From an uncultured Pelagibacteraceae bacterium (GTDB lineage: Bacteria > Pseudomonadota > Alphaproteobacteria > Pelagibacterales > Pelagibacteraceae): a stretch of DNA of 40,486 nucleotides. This document shows positions 26,576 to 38,106 of this stretch, piece by piece. Within the stretch, counting starts at the first letter, position 1. Each line of letters opens with the position of its first letter. Location: positions 1 through 40,486 of the forward strand of contig CACCNI010000006.1 in the NCBI GenBank assembly GCA_902547215.1, read 5' to 3'. Made by a program: the position numbers and the translations under genes. The notes beneath the pieces are model-generated. The model was not told the DNA's origin. It did no database searches and was given only the letters and a program-made list of their open reading frames with translations.

Positions 26576-27520
26576 ATGAATCAAAATCCAACTAAACACA
26601 CAAAAGTGTTAATAATTGGGTCTGGCCCAGCCGGATATACAGCAGCAGTTTATGCTGCAAGAGCTATGTTAAATCCAATTTTAGTTCATGGAATGGAACC
26701 TGGTGGACAGTTAACTACAACTACTGATGTGGAAAATTATCCCGGCTTTGCAAAAGTAATTCAAGGGCCTTGGCTAATGGACCAAATGAAAGATCAAGCT
26801 AAAGCTGTTGGAACTGAAATGATTGAAGATCATATCTCATCTGTTAATTTTAAGTCTAAGCCTTTTGAAGCTGTGGGTGAAAGTGGTAAAAAATATACTG
26901 CAGACTCAATTATCATTTCTACAGGCGCTCAGGCAAGATGGTTAAACCTTGAGTCCGAAAAAAAATTTAGGGGTTTTGGGGTTTCTGCATGTGCTACATG
27001 TGACGGTTTCTTTTTTAAAGAAAAAACTGTTGCAGTAGTTGGTGGTGGAAATGCTGCCGTTGAAGAAGCAATGTTTCTCACAAAATTTGCTTCAAAGGTA
27101 AAACTAATACATAGAAGAGATAAGTTACGAGCAGAAAAAATGCTACAAAAAAAGCTTATGGATAATAAAAAAATTGAAATTATTTGGGACTCAGTCGTTG
27201 AGGAAATTATTGGGGATGATGATCCTAAAAATGTTAAAGGTTTAAAAATCAAGAATGTAAAGAATAACAAAACAAGTGATTTAAAAATAGATGGATTATT
27301 TATTGCGATTGGCCATGATCCTGCAACTCAACTGTTTAAAGATCAATTAAAAATGGATAAGGAAGGCTATTTGATTACAAAGCCAGACTCCACGGAAACA
27401 AACGTTCCAGGAATATTTGCAGCCGGAGATGTTAAAGACAAAATTTTTAGACAAGCTGTTACAGCAGCAGGTATGGGATGTATGGCTGCTTTAGAGGCAG
27501 AAAAATATCTAGCAAGTTAA
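26576..27520 (+). CDS. trxB: Thioredoxin reductase
   Basis: TrxB reduces thioredoxin with NADPH through FAD and a redox disulfide. The 314-aa protein has an FAD motif (IIGSGPAGYTAAVYAARA) at the N-terminus, the active-site CATC in CATCDGFFF about residues 139-147, the NADPH motif VVGGGNAAVEEAMFL followed by HRRDKLRAE, and the C-terminal FAD contact GIFAAGDV. It runs divergently from the ELM1-like gene with only 21 bases between starts, and ends 3 bases before the convergent aminotransferase stop. Confidence 0.97.
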   Translation: MNQNPTKHTKVLIIGSGPAGYTAAVYAARAMLNPILVHGMEPGGQLTTTTDVENYPGFAKVIQGPWLMDQMKDQAKAVGTEMIEDHISSVNFKSKPFEAVGESGKKYTADSIIISTGAQARWLNLESEKKFRGFGVSACATCDGFFFKEKTVAVVGGGNAAVEEAMFLTKFASKVKLIHRRDKLRAEKMLQKKLMDNKKIEIIWDSVVEEIIGDDDPKNVKGLKIKNVKNNKTSDLKIDGLFIAIGHDPATQLFKDQLKMDKEGYLITKPDSTETNVPGIFAAGDVKDKIFRQAVTAAGMGCMAALEAEKYLAS

Positions 27521-27523
27521 ATT

Positions 27524-28735
<1,212 letters not shown>

Positions 28736-28759
28736 TTATTTTATTACTTTGTTTAATAT

Positions 28760-30934
28760 ATGCAAAATACATATCAAGATTTAATTACCGATTTAGAGGG
28801 AAAAAAACCACAAATCAGTGGAAAACTTGAGGGAGGAAAGAAGTTTAAAATAATTTCAAATTTTACACCCGCAGGTGATCAACCAGAAGCAATTAAAAAA
28901 CTGGTCTCTGGGGCTAATAAAGAACAATTTAATCAAGTTTTATTGGGGGTTACGGGATCAGGTAAAACTTTCACAATGGCAAAAGTTATTGAAGCTACGA
29001 ATAGACCGGCTTTAATATTAGCCCCAAACAAAACATTAGCTGCTCAACTTTATGGCGAAATGAAAACTTTTTTTCCTGAAAATGCTGTGGAGTATTTTGT
29101 TTCATATTATGACTACTATACTCCTGAAGCATACGTACCAAGGTCAGATACATATATCGAAAAAGAAGCTTCAATTAATGAACAGATTGATAGAATGCGT
29201 CACTCAGCAACAAGATCTTTGCTAGAAAGAGATGACGTACTTATTGTTGCGAGTGTGTCGTGTATTTACGGATTAGGTTCTGTAGAAGCTTATAGTAAAA
29301 TGACACTAACACTCCAAAAAAATTATGAATATAACAGGGAACAAATAATTAAATCTTTTGTTGCTTTGCAATACAAAAGGAATGATCAAAACTTTTATAG
29401 AGGCACTTTTAGAGTAAGAGGTGAAAATCTTGAAATTTTTCCTTCACATCTAGAAGATAGAGCATGGAGAATAAGTCTCTTTGGAAATAAACTTGAACAA
29501 ATAGAAGAGTTTGATCCTTTGACCGGTGATAAGGTCAGAGATTTAAACTTAATAAAAGTTTATGCAAACAGTCACTACATTACACCAAAGCCTACTGTAG
29601 AGCAGGCAGTGATAAATATCCGAAAAGAATTAGAACTTACTCTTAAAAAACATAAATCTGAAAATAAGTTATTAGAGGCACAAAGACTAGAGGAAAGAAC
29701 AAAGTTTGACTTAGAAATGATAGAGGCTACTGGATCTTGTGCGGGAATTGAGAACTATTCAAGATTTCTATCTGGTAGAAAACCGGGTGAACCTCCACCG
29801 ACTCTATTCGAGTACTTTCCAGATAATGCAATTATATTTGTTGACGAGTCTCATGTAACCGTTCCTCAATTAAATGGAATGTATAAAGGAGATAGATCAA
29901 GAAAAAGTACACTTGCTGAATATGGGTTTAGATTACCTTCATGTATGGATAATAGGCCATTAAAATTTGAAGAATGGGATTTAATGAGAACACAAACCAT
30001 CTTTGTTTCAGCAACCCCGGGACCATGGGAACTAGAGCAGACAAAAGGTAAATATATAGACCAAGTTATTAGACCCACTGGATTAATTGATCCAGAGGTA
30101 GAGGTAAGACCAGCAAAAAATCAAGTAGATGATTTAATGCACGAGTGTAAAAAAGTTGTTGATAAGAATTTTAGAGTTCTAGTTACCACTTTAACAAAAA
30201 AAATGGCAGAGGATTTGACTGAGTATCTCCATGAGAATGGGATTAAAGTTAGGTATCTTCATTCGGATATTGACACACTTGAAAGAATAGAAATTATGCG
30301 GGATCTTCGTATGGGTGTTTTTGATGTTTTAGTTGGAATTAATTTATTAAGAGAAGGGCTTGATATACCTGAATGTGCATTGGTTGGTATTTTAGATGCA
30401 GATAAAGAAGGGTTTCTAAGATCTGAAACATCTTTAATTCAAACAATTGGAAGAGCTGCAAGAAATGTCGAAGGAAAAGTAATCTTATATGCAGATAAAG
30501 AAACAAAAAGTATAAAAAAAGCAATACTTGAAACAAAAAGAAGGAGAGAAATTCAGTTAGATTATAACAAAAAAAATAAAATTGACGCTAAATCAATTAA
30601 AAAAGAAATAAGCGATATTTTAGAAAGTGTTTACGAAAAAGATTACGTAAAAATTAGTGATGGATCAAATATAGGTGGCAATTTAAAAAAACACTTGAAA
30701 GGTTTAAATAAAAAAATGAAAGATGCTGCATCTAATTTAGAGTTTGAAGAAGCGGCTAAATTAAGAGACGAGATTAGAAAATTGGAAAGTACTGAACTTG
30801 AAATTACTTTAAATCCTAAAATAAGACAATATGATGTAAAAAATAAGCTTTATCCTAAAGGTAGATCCACTCTGGGAATGCCAGGAACTAAGGTAACTAA
30901 AAAAAGAGATAAAAAGTGGAAGCACAAAAAATAA
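28760..30934 (+). CDS. uvrB: Excinuclease ABC subunit B
   Basis: UvrB is the damage-verifying helicase-like subunit of nucleotide excision repair. The 724-aa protein has Walker A GVTGSGKT at the start of domain 1a, the beta-hairpin region [16 protein letters not shown] that probes DNA, the helicase motif [17 protein letters not shown], and LREGLDIPE with QTIGRAARN in the second helicase domain. The C-terminal UVR helix pair ([20 protein letters not shown]) binds UvrC or UvrA. The next gene's GTG start overlaps its 3' end by 19 bases. It leads the uvrB-SDR-folB-uvrC-pgsA run. Confidence 0.98.
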   Translation: MQNTYQDLITDLEGKKPQISGKLEGGKKFKIISNFTPAGDQPEAIKKLVSGANKEQFNQVLLGVTGSGKTFTMAKVIEATNRPALILAPNKTLAAQLYGEMKTFFPENAVEYFVSYYDYYTPEAYVPRSDTYIEKEASINEQIDRMRHSATRSLLERDDVLIVASVSCIYGLGSVEAYSKMTLTLQKNYEYNREQIIKSFVALQYKRNDQNFYRGTFRVRGENLEIFPSHLEDRAWRISLFGNKLEQIEEFDPLTGDKVRDLNLIKVYANSHYITPKPTVEQAVINIRKELELTLKKHKSENKLLEAQRLEERTKFDLEMIEATGSCAGIENYSRFLSGRKPGEPPPTLFEYFPDNAIIFVDESHVTVPQLNGMYKGDRSRKSTLAEYGFRLPSCMDNRPLKFEEWDLMRTQTIFVSATPGPWELEQTKGKYIDQVIRPTGLIDPEVEVRPAKNQVDDLMHECKKVVDKNFRVLVTTLTKKMAEDLTEYLHENGIKVRYLHSDIDTLERIEIMRDLRMGVFDVLVGINLLREGLDIPECALVGILDADKEGFLRSETSLIQTIGRAARNVEGKVILYADKETKSIKKAILETKRRREIQLDYNKKNKIDAKSIKKEISDILESVYEKDYVKISDGSNIGGNLKKHLKGLNKKMKDAASNLEFEEAAKLRDEIRKLESTELEITLNPKIRQYDVKNKLYPKGRSTLGMPGTKVTKKRDKKWKHKK

Positions 30935-31671
30935 TAATTACTGGGGGTGCAACTAGAATAGGTGCCGCAATCGCTAGGAGTTTATCCGGAATTAATAAAG
31001 ATATAGTCATTCATTATAATAAATCCAAATCAAAAGCTGAAAATTTAAAAAAAGAACTGATAAAAACAGGGTCAAAGGTTTACCTTGTTAAGGGTGATTT
31101 GGGAAAAGAAAAAGATGTAAATAAGATTGTAAAATTTGCAAAATCGAAACTAAAATACTTTGATTGTCTAATTAATAATGCATCAATTTTTGAGAACGAT
31201 AAACTAGAAAATTTCAATTCAAGTAGTTGGGAAAAACATTTATCTATTAATCTTAAGGCTCCAGCAATATTATCGAGAGAATTTGGAAAAAATATAAAAG
31301 GAAAAAATAACAACATAATAAACATAATTGATCAAAGAGTTTTTAAACTTACTCCATTTTTTTTTTCATATACTTTAAGTAAAACAGGTCTTTATACTTT
31401 AACTAAAACTAGCGCCATGAGCCTTGCGCCTCGTGTAAGAGTTAATGGAATAGCGCCTGGACCAACGATTAAAAATAAAAGACAATCAAAAGGTCACTTT
31501 AGAAAGCAATATCTCTCAACCCTTTTGAAAAAACAAGTAGACGTGGAAGAAATATGTAGTGCTGTTGACTTTTTTATTAAAAATAGATCTATTACAGGGC
31601 AAGTAATTTCAATCGATAGTGGTCAAAGCTTAAACTGGCAAACGCCAGATGTCTTGAAAGGTAAGGAATGA
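30916..31671 (+). CDS. Pteridine reductase-like SDR (PTR1/FolM type)
   Basis: A short-chain dehydrogenase of 251 aa. The cofactor loop is TGGATRIG: the Arg in TGxxxRxG marks NADPH-dependent pteridine reductases (PTR1, FolM) rather than general SDRs. NNAS, the catalytic YTLSK (Tyr/Lys) and a C-terminal [14 protein letters not shown] complete the pattern. With folB directly downstream (ATGA overlap), I infer a reductase of dihydropterin or dihydrofolate; FolM-type enzymes can replace or supplement dihydrofolate reductase. The start is GTG at 30916, inside the uvrB 3' end. Confidence 0.82.
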   Translation: MEAQKIIITGGATRIGAAIARSLSGINKDIVIHYNKSKSKAENLKKELIKTGSKVYLVKGDLGKEKDVNKIVKFAKSKLKYFDCLINNASIFENDKLENFNSSSWEKHLSINLKAPAILSREFGKNIKGKNNNIINIIDQRVFKLTPFFFSYTLSKTGLYTLTKTSAMSLAPRVRVNGIAPGPTIKNKRQSKGHFRKQYLSTLLKKQVDVEEICSAVDFFIKNRSITGQVISIDSGQSLNWQTPDVLKGKE

Positions 31672-32087
31672 AAAGAAGTAATTTAAAAATCGTAAAAATT
31701 AATAAAACTAAAAAGCTTTTTAATTATGAAAAAAAAGTTCTTATAAAAGAATTACTACTAGATCTTAAAATTGGGTATTTTGACTTTGAAAAAGAAAAAA
31801 AACAAAAAGTAAAATTTTCACTTGAAATAGATTATGTAGACAAAAAACCATCAAGTGATAAGGACATCAAATCGATTGTAAATTACGCGAAAGTTGTAAG
31901 ATTAATTAAAAAACTTGTTAAAAAAAAACATTACAATTTTCTTGAAACATTAGCAGAAGATGTTTTTGATGAACTATTTAAAGATAAAAGAATAGATAAA
32001 ATAAGCCTTCGAATAGAAAAACTCGAGATAATGAGAGATTGCTCTTCTGTTGGGATACAAATCTCAAAAAAAAGAAGTCATGATTAG
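31668..32087 (+). CDS. folB: Dihydroneopterin aldolase (FolB)
   Basis: FolB cleaves 7,8-dihydroneopterin to 6-hydroxymethyl-dihydropterin in folate synthesis. The 139-aa protein has a lysine-rich extension of about 25 residues before the core ([20 protein letters not shown]). Then come the [11 protein letters not shown] strand, [26 protein letters not shown] with the substrate-binding Glu, and a final [11 protein letters not shown] containing the candidate catalytic lysine. Divergence is appreciable but the order matches. It overlaps the SDR by 4 bases and uvrC by 8 bases. Confidence 0.85.
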   Translation: MKRSNLKIVKINKTKKLFNYEKKVLIKELLLDLKIGYFDFEKEKKQKVKFSLEIDYVDKKPSSDKDIKSIVNYAKVVRLIKKLVKKKHYNFLETLAEDVFDELFKDKRIDKISLRIEKLEIMRDCSSVGIQISKKRSHD

Positions 32088-33915
32088 TTCTGAAATTGGA
32101 AAAGAAATCATAAAAAAAGAGTTGCCTTTAATTCCAAAGCTTCCAGGTGTTTACAAAATGCTAAGTGATAAAGATCAAATTCTTTATGTTGGTAAAGCAA
32201 AAAACCTGCCTAACAGACTCAAAAGTTATGTATCGGAAAAAAATCATATTATTAGAACTGAGAGAATGCTATCTCAAACACGAAAAATTGAGATTACAAC
32301 TACATCAAATGAAAGTGAGGCACTACTTCTTGAAGCTAATCTTATTAAAAAACACAAACCAAAGTTTAATATTTTACTAAGAGACGACAAATCTTTTCCA
32401 TTTATTTTTATAGGCAATAAAGATAAGTGGTCTCAAATAAAAAGACATAGGGGTAAAAAAACTAAGGAAGGTTTTTATTTTGGTCCTTTTGCATCTGCGG
32501 GATCTGCTAACTGGACTATAAAAATGATCCAAAAAATATTCCATCTTAGAGTTTGTGATGATACTGTTTTTAAAAATAGAGAGCGACCTTGTATTTTGTA
32601 TCAGATCAAAAGATGCTCGGGTCCTTGTGTTGGTTATATTGATGAAAGTGAATACAAGAGAACAGTTGATGATGCTATTGAGTTTGTCTCCGGTAAATCA
32701 AGAAAGATACAAAAAAATTTATCAGATCAAATGGAAAAAGCTAGCGAGAGTCTTGATTTTGAGAAAGCAGGAATTTTAAGAGATAGAATAAAATCGCTTA
32801 ACATAATTCAATCATCTCAAAGGATAAATGAGGCAAACTTAGTTGAAGCTGATGTCATAGCAGCATATAAAGAGTCCGGACAAACTTGTATACAAGTATT
32901 CTTTTACAGATCTAAACAAAATTGGGGTAATCAAGCTTTTTTTCCAAAACATGATCCTGATGAAAATTTAGGCAATATTTTAAATTCTTTTGTTTCACAA
33001 TTTTATGAAAATAAAAGTGTCCCATCCTCAATTATTCTATCCCAAGAAATTAAAGAGAAAATTTTGATAGAACAGACGCTTTCTCAAAAAGAAGGTAAAC
33101 AAGTGAATATTTCAGTGGCAAAAAAAGGTTCTAAGTTAAAAGTAATTAATCAAGCAATTAAAAATGCAAAAGATAGTTTAAATAGAAAGCTTCATGAAAC
33201 TCAAAATAACAGAGAGCTATTTGAGTCGGTTGTAGCTAAATTTAATTTAGAAACAAATATTAATCTTATTGAAGTTTACGACAATAGTCATATTCAAGGA
33301 ACAAATAGTGTTGGAGCATTAATTTCTTATGGAGATGAGGGATTTATTAAAAAAAGATACAGGAAATTTAATATAAAAATGAAGAAAAATGAACAAGATG
33401 ATTATGGCATGATGAAAGAAGTACTTACAAGAAGATTCAAAAAAGCAGTGCAAGAAAAAGAAGGTCATCTTTCATTTCCTGATCTTATTTTTGTTGATGG
33501 AGGAAAAGGTCAATATTCAGTAGCAAGAGAGACATTAAATGAACTTGGACTTCATGATATTCCATTAATAGCAATTGCTAAAGGGAAGTTTAGAAATAGT
33601 GGAAATGAAACTTTTTTTCATAATGGAAAAGAGTACAAGTTTTCAAAAAATGACCCTACTCTATTTTTTCTTCAAAGAATAAGGGACGAGTCTCACAGGT
33701 TTGCGATTAGCGCTCATAGAGCTAGAAGAAAAAAAGGTATAAGTAAATCTTTATTGGATCAAATAGAAGGTATAGGATCAATTAGAAAAAGAGCTTTGCT
33801 TAACCATTTTGGTTCAGCAAGAGCAGTGGAATCTGCAAGTTTGGATGAGATTAAGTCAGTGGAAGGAGTTGAGGAAAAAGTTGCAAAAAAGATATATAAT
33901 TTCTTTCACGAATGA
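32080..33915 (+). CDS. uvrC: Excinuclease ABC subunit C
   Basis: UvrC makes both incisions in nucleotide excision repair. The N-terminal GIY-YIG nuclease is visible at [23 protein letters not shown], the Cys-containing [18 protein letters not shown] block follows, and a UVR domain ([16 protein letters not shown]) binds UvrB. The C-terminal RNase-H-like nuclease has [16 protein letters not shown] and the HRARRKK stretch, and a helix-hairpin-helix pair ends the protein ([30 protein letters not shown]). I start at ATG 32080; a TTG at 32050 would add ten residues. The ATGA overlap with pgsA matches the uvrC-pgsA pair seen in many proteobacteria. Confidence 0.97.
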   Translation: MISSEIGKEIIKKELPLIPKLPGVYKMLSDKDQILYVGKAKNLPNRLKSYVSEKNHIIRTERMLSQTRKIEITTTSNESEALLLEANLIKKHKPKFNILLRDDKSFPFIFIGNKDKWSQIKRHRGKKTKEGFYFGPFASAGSANWTIKMIQKIFHLRVCDDTVFKNRERPCILYQIKRCSGPCVGYIDESEYKRTVDDAIEFVSGKSRKIQKNLSDQMEKASESLDFEKAGILRDRIKSLNIIQSSQRINEANLVEADVIAAYKESGQTCIQVFFYRSKQNWGNQAFFPKHDPDENLGNILNSFVSQFYENKSVPSSIILSQEIKEKILIEQTLSQKEGKQVNISVAKKGSKLKVINQAIKNAKDSLNRKLHETQNNRELFESVVAKFNLETNINLIEVYDNSHIQGTNSVGALISYGDEGFIKKRYRKFNIKMKKNEQDDYGMMKEVLTRRFKKAVQEKEGHLSFPDLIFVDGGKGQYSVARETLNELGLHDIPLIAIAKGKFRNSGNETFFHNGKEYKFSKNDPTLFFLQRIRDESHRFAISAHRARRKKGISKSLLDQIEGIGSIRKRALLNHFGSARAVESASLDEIKSVEGVEEKVAKKIYNFFHE

Positions 33916-34493
33916 AAATTAAATTTCCTAATTACTTGACAATCGGCCGAATAATAATAGTGCCCTTTTTTGTTTTAGCATATTACTTACCTGGATTTTA
34001 TGGAGATATAATTCCATTTACACTATTTGTTATTGCATCTTTTACTGATTTTTTGGATGGCCTACTTGCACGATTATATAAAGAGGAGTCTAAACTCGGA
34101 GAACTCCTAGATCCTATCGCAGACAAAATTATTGTAGCAACTGCTTTAATTTTACTTGTAATGGATGGAACAATAAAAAATTATGAGGTAATAGCTGCGA
34201 TAATTATTTTAACTCGAGAAATTTTAATTTCTGGTTTAAGAGAATTTTTAGCAAAAGGACAAGTGAATTTACCTGTATCGGGATTGGCCAAATTAAAAAC
34301 ATTTTTACAGATGTTTTCAATATCTTTACTTTTAACTGGAGAGACTGGAAATAAAATTTTTAATTTTCAAGATTATAACGCTCAAACTATTGGTATTATC
34401 TTATTATGGCTTTCAGCTTTTCTTACTTTATATACAGCTTACGACTATTTAAGAAAAGGTATTGATCATGCAATATCAGAAGACAACAAATAA
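33912..34493 (+). CDS. pgsA: Phosphatidylglycerophosphate synthase
   Basis: PgsA makes phosphatidylglycerol phosphate from CDP-diacylglycerol and glycerol-3-phosphate in the inner membrane. The 193-aa protein has the CDP-alcohol phosphotransferase motif: D-x2-D-G-x2-A-R-x8-G-x3-D-x3-D, seen as [20 protein letters not shown] followed by DPIADK. There are about five membrane helices. The start overlaps the uvrC stop as ATGA. Its stop TAA directly abuts the TTA of the convergent aminotransferase, with no gap. Confidence 0.95.
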   Translation: MKIKFPNYLTIGRIIIVPFFVLAYYLPGFYGDIIPFTLFVIASFTDFLDGLLARLYKEESKLGELLDPIADKIIVATALILLVMDGTIKNYEVIAAIIILTREILISGLREFLAKGQVNLPVSGLAKLKTFLQMFSISLLLTGETGNKIFNFQDYNAQTIGIILLWLSAFLTLYTAYDYLRKGIDHAISEDNK

Positions 34494-35375
34494 TTAAGCT
34501 GCAATTTTTTTTCTAACGAAAGATTGATAACTATCTGATAAATCCATTATTGTTTTGCAAACTTTAAAAGAAAAATTTGATATTTTCGAAACAGGTGTTA
34601 CCTCTGCTGCAGTACCTGTTAAGAAGCATCCAACAAAATCCTTTAATTCGTTGGGTGAGATTTTTCTCTCAATAACTTTGATATTTTTAGATTTTGCAAT
34701 TTCAATCACAGTTCTTCTAGTAATTCCATCTAAGAATGAGTCTGGTACTGGAGTATGTAACTCCCCTTTAGTATCCTTGAAAAAAATATTTGCACCAGTT
34801 GCTTCTGCAACATTTCCCTCATGATCTAACATTAGAGAATCTGTATAACCTTGTCTTTCTGCTTCGTGTTTTGACAAAGTGCAAATCATATAAAGTCCTG
34901 AAGCTTTTGTATCCCATGGTATTGAGTCAGGAGAAGGTCTTCTCCAATTTGATATATTTAACTTAATACCTTCAGTTTTAAGTTTAGGGTCGAAATAAGA
35001 TCCCCACTCCCAAGTTGCAATGGCTACATGAATTTTTGTTTGTTGAGCTGATATTGCCATCATCTCGCTTCCTCTCCAAGCCACTGGTCTCACATAACCA
35101 TTTTTTACATTTTGAGCTGATACAATTTTTTTTGTTGCGATATTTATGTCGCTCTCAGAATACGGAATTTCAAAACCCATTCTTTTTGCCGAATAAAAAA
35201 ATCTTGAAGTATGTTCCTCAAGTTTAAAAATATTTCCGTCATAAACCCTTTCACCTTCAAATACACAACTTCCATAATGTAAACCATGACTTAAAACATG
35301 TAGCTTTACATCAGACCAATCAACTAAGTCTGAATTGTACCATATTTTACCGTCTCTTTTATCGTAAGGAATCAT
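34494..35375 (-). CDS. ilvE: Branched-chain amino acid aminotransferase
   Basis: A fold type IV PLP enzyme of 293 aa, which transaminates leucine, isoleucine and valine. GLHYGSCVFEGERVY occurs near residues 31-45, the PLP lysine is in DTKASGLYMICTLSKHEA, and GNVAEATGANIFF and FLDGITRRTVIEIAK follow. The last conserved piece is FLTGTAAEVTPVSKI. D-amino acid aminotransferases share the fold, but the TGTAAEVTPV pattern favours the branched-chain type. It starts divergently from the MarR gene with 65 bases between. Confidence 0.94.
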   Translation of the reverse strand: MIPYDKRDGKIWYNSDLVDWSDVKLHVLSHGLHYGSCVFEGERVYDGNIFKLEEHTSRFFYSAKRMGFEIPYSESDINIATKKIVSAQNVKNGYVRPVAWRGSEMMAISAQQTKIHVAIATWEWGSYFDPKLKTEGIKLNISNWRRPSPDSIPWDTKASGLYMICTLSKHEAERQGYTDSLMLDHEGNVAEATGANIFFKDTKGELHTPVPDSFLDGITRRTVIEIAKSKNIKVIERKISPNELKDFVGCFLTGTAAEVTPVSKISNFSFKVCKTIMDLSDSYQSFVRKKIAA

Positions 35376-35412
35376 ATTAAAAAGATTTATTTATAAAAAA
35401 TATATTCCTATA

Positions 35413-35418
35413 TATAAT
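35413..35418 (+). promoter_or_regulatory. Candidate -10 box for the MarR-RR-HK run
   Basis: A perfect TATAAT lies 22 bases before the MarR-type ATG at 35441. Just around it, ATATT and AATAT arms (35402-35428) form a loose AT-rich inverted repeat that could be an autoregulatory operator. No convincing -35 box is seen. Confidence 0.35.
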
Positions 35419-35440
35419 ATGTCAATATAACTTACCAATT

Positions 35441-35884
35441 ATGAAAAATCTTCTTTACCTAAAAGATGAACAATTAAAAGGTTTTATTGAAAAAATCTTT
35501 GTTGGTTACAGGGAAACATTTAACGATTCAAAAAAAGTACTTAAAAAATACAATTTAGGAACTGCTCATCATAAAGCTCTGCATTTGATATCATTTTATG
35601 ATGGGATAACTATTACTCAATTACTTAACAAGCTAAACGTAACAAAACAAAGTTTAAATAGAGTTATAAATGATTTAAAAAAATTAAATTATCTAGAATT
35701 TAAAAAGGATACTAAGGACACAAGAGTAAAACATATTTTTTTAAATGATAAAGGAAAGAAAATATTTGATGAAATTTTTTTATCCCAAAAAAAAAGGATT
35801 TATAAAGCATTACTTAACTCAAGTTCGAAAGAAGTGATAAATTTTGAAATAGTTTTAAAAAGAATAATCGATGGAAAGTTTTAA
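35441..35884 (+). CDS. MarR family transcription regulator
   Basis: A winged-helix regulator of 147 aa. The recognition part is TITQLLNKLNVTKQSLNRVI followed by the wing KKDTKDTRVKHIFLNDKG, with the conserved D-x-R of MarR proteins. The ligand is unknown. Its 3' end overlaps the response regulator gene by 14 bases, so the two are coupled. The arrangement of a MarR protein before an OmpR-type regulator resembles the petP-petR pair of Rhodobacter, and I infer a similar origin. The promoter region is shared with the divergent ilvE. Confidence 0.9.
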   Translation: MKNLLYLKDEQLKGFIEKIFVGYRETFNDSKKVLKKYNLGTAHHKALHLISFYDGITITQLLNKLNVTKQSLNRVINDLKKLNYLEFKKDTKDTRVKHIFLNDKGKKIFDEIFLSQKKRIYKALLNSSSKEVINFEIVLKRIIDGKF

Positions 35885-36548
35885 ATCTCATATTTTAGTA
35901 ATTGATGATGACGAAGGAATAAGGTCATTACTTAAACAATTTTTAAATGAAAATGGGTATTTAGTAAATACAGCCTCAAATGCATTGGAAGCAAAAGAGA
36001 AGATTTCGATAATAAAATTTGATCTTTTGGTCTTGGATATAATGATGCCTGGTAAGAGTGGCTTAGAATTTATTTCCGAAAATAAAAATAATTTAAATGT
36101 GCCAATCATTTTACTTACGGCTAAAGGAGAAGCGAGTGAAAGAGTTGAAGGGTTAGAAACAGGTGCAGATGATTACTTGCCCAAACCTTTTGAACCTAAG
36201 GAACTTTTATTAAGGATTAATAATATCTTAAAAAAAACCAAAAAAGTTAATCTTAAACACGTACTTGAATTCGGCTCAATTAAAATAGATTTAAATAAGT
36301 TGATGATTACCAATCAAAATAGTAATTTTAAAATTAACAATACTGAAAAAACAATTTTAGAAAAAATGATAAATAATCCTGGTAAAGTATTTTCAAGAAT
36401 TGATATTGGTAATTTAATTAAAATCGATAAAGAAAGATCAATTGATGTAATTATTACCAGGCTCAGAAAAAAAATTGAGACAAATCCAAAAAATCCAAAA
36501 TACTTACAAACAATTAGAGGTTCAGGCTATGTTCTCTGGGTTGAGTAG
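35871..36548 (+). CDS. OmpR/PhoB-type response regulator
   Basis: A 225-aa two-component regulator. The receiver domain has the acidic pair in ILVIDDDEGIRSLLKQFL, the phosphorylatable Asp in LLVLDIMMPGKSG, the Thr in LLTAKGE and the Lys in DYLPKPFEP. The C-terminal winged helix covers about residues 130-225, with RSIDVIITRLRKKIE and IRGSGYVLW. It follows the MarR gene with a 14-base overlap and overlaps the kinase gene by 20 bases. It is probably phosphorylated by that kinase. The target genes are unknown; SAR11 has very few two-component systems, so this one may control envelope or osmotic responses (inference). Confidence 0.95.
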   Translation: MESFKSHILVIDDDEGIRSLLKQFLNENGYLVNTASNALEAKEKISIIKFDLLVLDIMMPGKSGLEFISENKNNLNVPIILLTAKGEASERVEGLETGADDYLPKPFEPKELLLRINNILKKTKKVNLKHVLEFGSIKIDLNKLMITNQNSNFKINNTEKTILEKMINNPGKVFSRIDIGNLIKIDKERSIDVIITRLRKKIETNPKNPKYLQTIRGSGYVLWVE

Positions 36549-37842
36549 TTATATCAAAAAGTTACTTCCAAAAAGACTTTTTTATAGAGCATTACTAATT
36601 GTAGCTACACCAATAATAATATTGCAAATTATTATATCGATTGTTTTTTTTGATAGCCTCTGGATAAAAACTAATAAAGGAATGACCAGGGCTTTAGTAG
36701 GTGAAATTAAGTTTTTTATAGATGCGTACGAAAATGAGGAATATGAAAAAGACAATTTGATTAAACTATTTAAAGAACATCATAATTTTAATGTGAAGTT
36801 TCAGACATTTGGGGATATTCCAGAAACAGATATGGAAAGATGGTTTAGTCCCATGGATAGAACTCTGAGAAGAGAATTGAAAAATAAATTTAATAATTAT
36901 TGGTTTGATACAACTACGTATAAAGAATTAATCGAATTGAAGATTGAATATCTTAATGGTTATTTTGAATTTTTAATTCCAAAGAACAGAGTCACTAACA
37001 CATCAGCCAGATTATTTGCGTTATGGATAACATTCCCAGCATTTTTGTTAATTACAATCGCTCTAATCTTCTTAAAAAATCAAACTCGTCCAATAATTAA
37101 TTTAGCAAAAGCATCAGAAAAATTTGGCAGAGGTGAGGATGTTGAGGAGTTTAGACCTTCGGGTGCTCTGGAGATAAGACAAGCTGGTTTTGAGTTTGAA
37201 AGAATGAGAAAGAGAATATTGAGACACTTAAACCAAAGATCTGAAATGCTTTCAGGTATAAGTCATGACTTGAGAACTCCACTCACTAGAATTAAACTTC
37301 AACTTGCTCTAATTAAAGACGAAAAGATTTCACGTAAATTATCTGAAGATGTGGAGGATATGGAAAAAATGTTAAATGAGTACCTTCAATTTACTAGCTC
37401 TACATCATCTGAAAAAACTGAACTTTTTGATATTTCAAAATTACTAAATCATTCAATTATGAAATATGAGAATAACAATATTACTTCTAATATAGAGCAA
37501 GAGATTTTTTTTAATGGAAGAAAAAGTTTAATAAATAGATGCATAGATAACTTAATTAATAACTCCCTTAAATACTCAAATAAAGTTTTGGTAAATTTAA
37601 AAAAGATTCATAAAAGCTTGATAATTACTGTTGATGACGACGGTCCTGGAATAGCTGAGAGTGAATATGAAAACGTTTTTAAACCATTTTACAAAATAAA
37701 TAAAGGAAGAGGTGATTCTAAGTCTAGTGTTGGCTTGGGTTTATCAATCTCATCAGATGTAGTGAGATCCCACGGAGGTAGTATTACATTAGATAAATCT
37801 AGTCTTGGCGGTTTAAGGGTTAAGATCTCTTTGCCTTTTTAA
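36529..37842 (+). CDS. EnvZ-like sensor histidine kinase
   Basis: A membrane sensor kinase of about 437 aa. The first helix is at RALLIVATPIIILQIIISIV near the N-terminus, a periplasmic domain of about 115 residues follows, and the second helix is FALWITFPAFLLITIALIFL. Next come a HAMP linker, the H-box SGISHDLRTPLTRIKLQL with the phosphoaccepting His, the N-box RCIDNLINNSLKYS, and the ATP lid (DDDGPGIAESEYENVF, GLGLSISSDVVRSHGG). I start at ATG 36529 (MFSGLSS); a TTG at 36475 would add 18 residues lying in the regulator's 3' end. The last 23 bases overlap the convergent ubiK-like gene. Confidence 0.93.
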   Translation: MFSGLSSYIKKLLPKRLFYRALLIVATPIIILQIIISIVFFDSLWIKTNKGMTRALVGEIKFFIDAYENEEYEKDNLIKLFKEHHNFNVKFQTFGDIPETDMERWFSPMDRTLRRELKNKFNNYWFDTTTYKELIELKIEYLNGYFEFLIPKNRVTNTSARLFALWITFPAFLLITIALIFLKNQTRPIINLAKASEKFGRGEDVEEFRPSGALEIRQAGFEFERMRKRILRHLNQRSEMLSGISHDLRTPLTRIKLQLALIKDEKISRKLSEDVEDMEKMLNEYLQFTSSTSSEKTELFDISKLLNHSIMKYENNNITSNIEQEIFFNGRKSLINRCIDNLINNSLKYSNKVLVNLKKIHKSLIITVDDDGPGIAESEYENVFKPFYKINKGRGDSKSSVGLGLSISSDVVRSHGGSITLDKSSLGGLRVKISLPF

Positions 37843-38062
37843 TTTTTTTAGACTTTAAGGTTTTGATTTCCTTTTCTAGTTTTTCTATTCGTTTCTTTAA
37901 TACCTCAGTTTCCTCTTTTGTAGAAATCTTCATTCTTAAAACAATTTCATCCCTTTGAGATCTTACAATATTAACGATTTCTTCGCTTAAATCTTTATAA
38001 GATATAATTCCTTGTTCAAATAATTTTGCAAATTTTTCAATGATAAATTTAGACTTTGACAT
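37820..38062 (-). CDS. ubiK: UbiK/BMFP-type accessory protein
   Basis: An 80-aa protein with an amphipathic N-terminal helix (KFIIEKFAKLFEQG) and a long charged coiled coil ending in KKIKKAKRS. This matches the UbiK / BMFP (membrane fusogenic) family. UbiK is an accessory factor for aerobic ubiquinone biosynthesis that binds the UbiJ complex at the membrane. The short length and lysine-rich tail fit. It is convergent with, and overlaps, the kinase gene. The divergent lgt gene starts 44 bases away. Confidence 0.85.
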   Translation of the reverse strand: MSKSKFIIEKFAKLFEQGIISYKDLSEEIVNIVRSQRDEIVLRMKISTKEETEVLKKRIEKLEKEIKTLKSKKIKKAKRS

Positions 38063-38106
38063 ATTTTTTTTTTTTACGATAGTATATCTTATATTTCATT
38101 TTTATA

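Noticed and set aside
36475..36528. The histidine kinase starting at TTG 36475
   Set aside because: Those 18 codons lie in the 3' end of the response regulator gene, and the ATG at 36529 precedes the first membrane helix at a normal distance.
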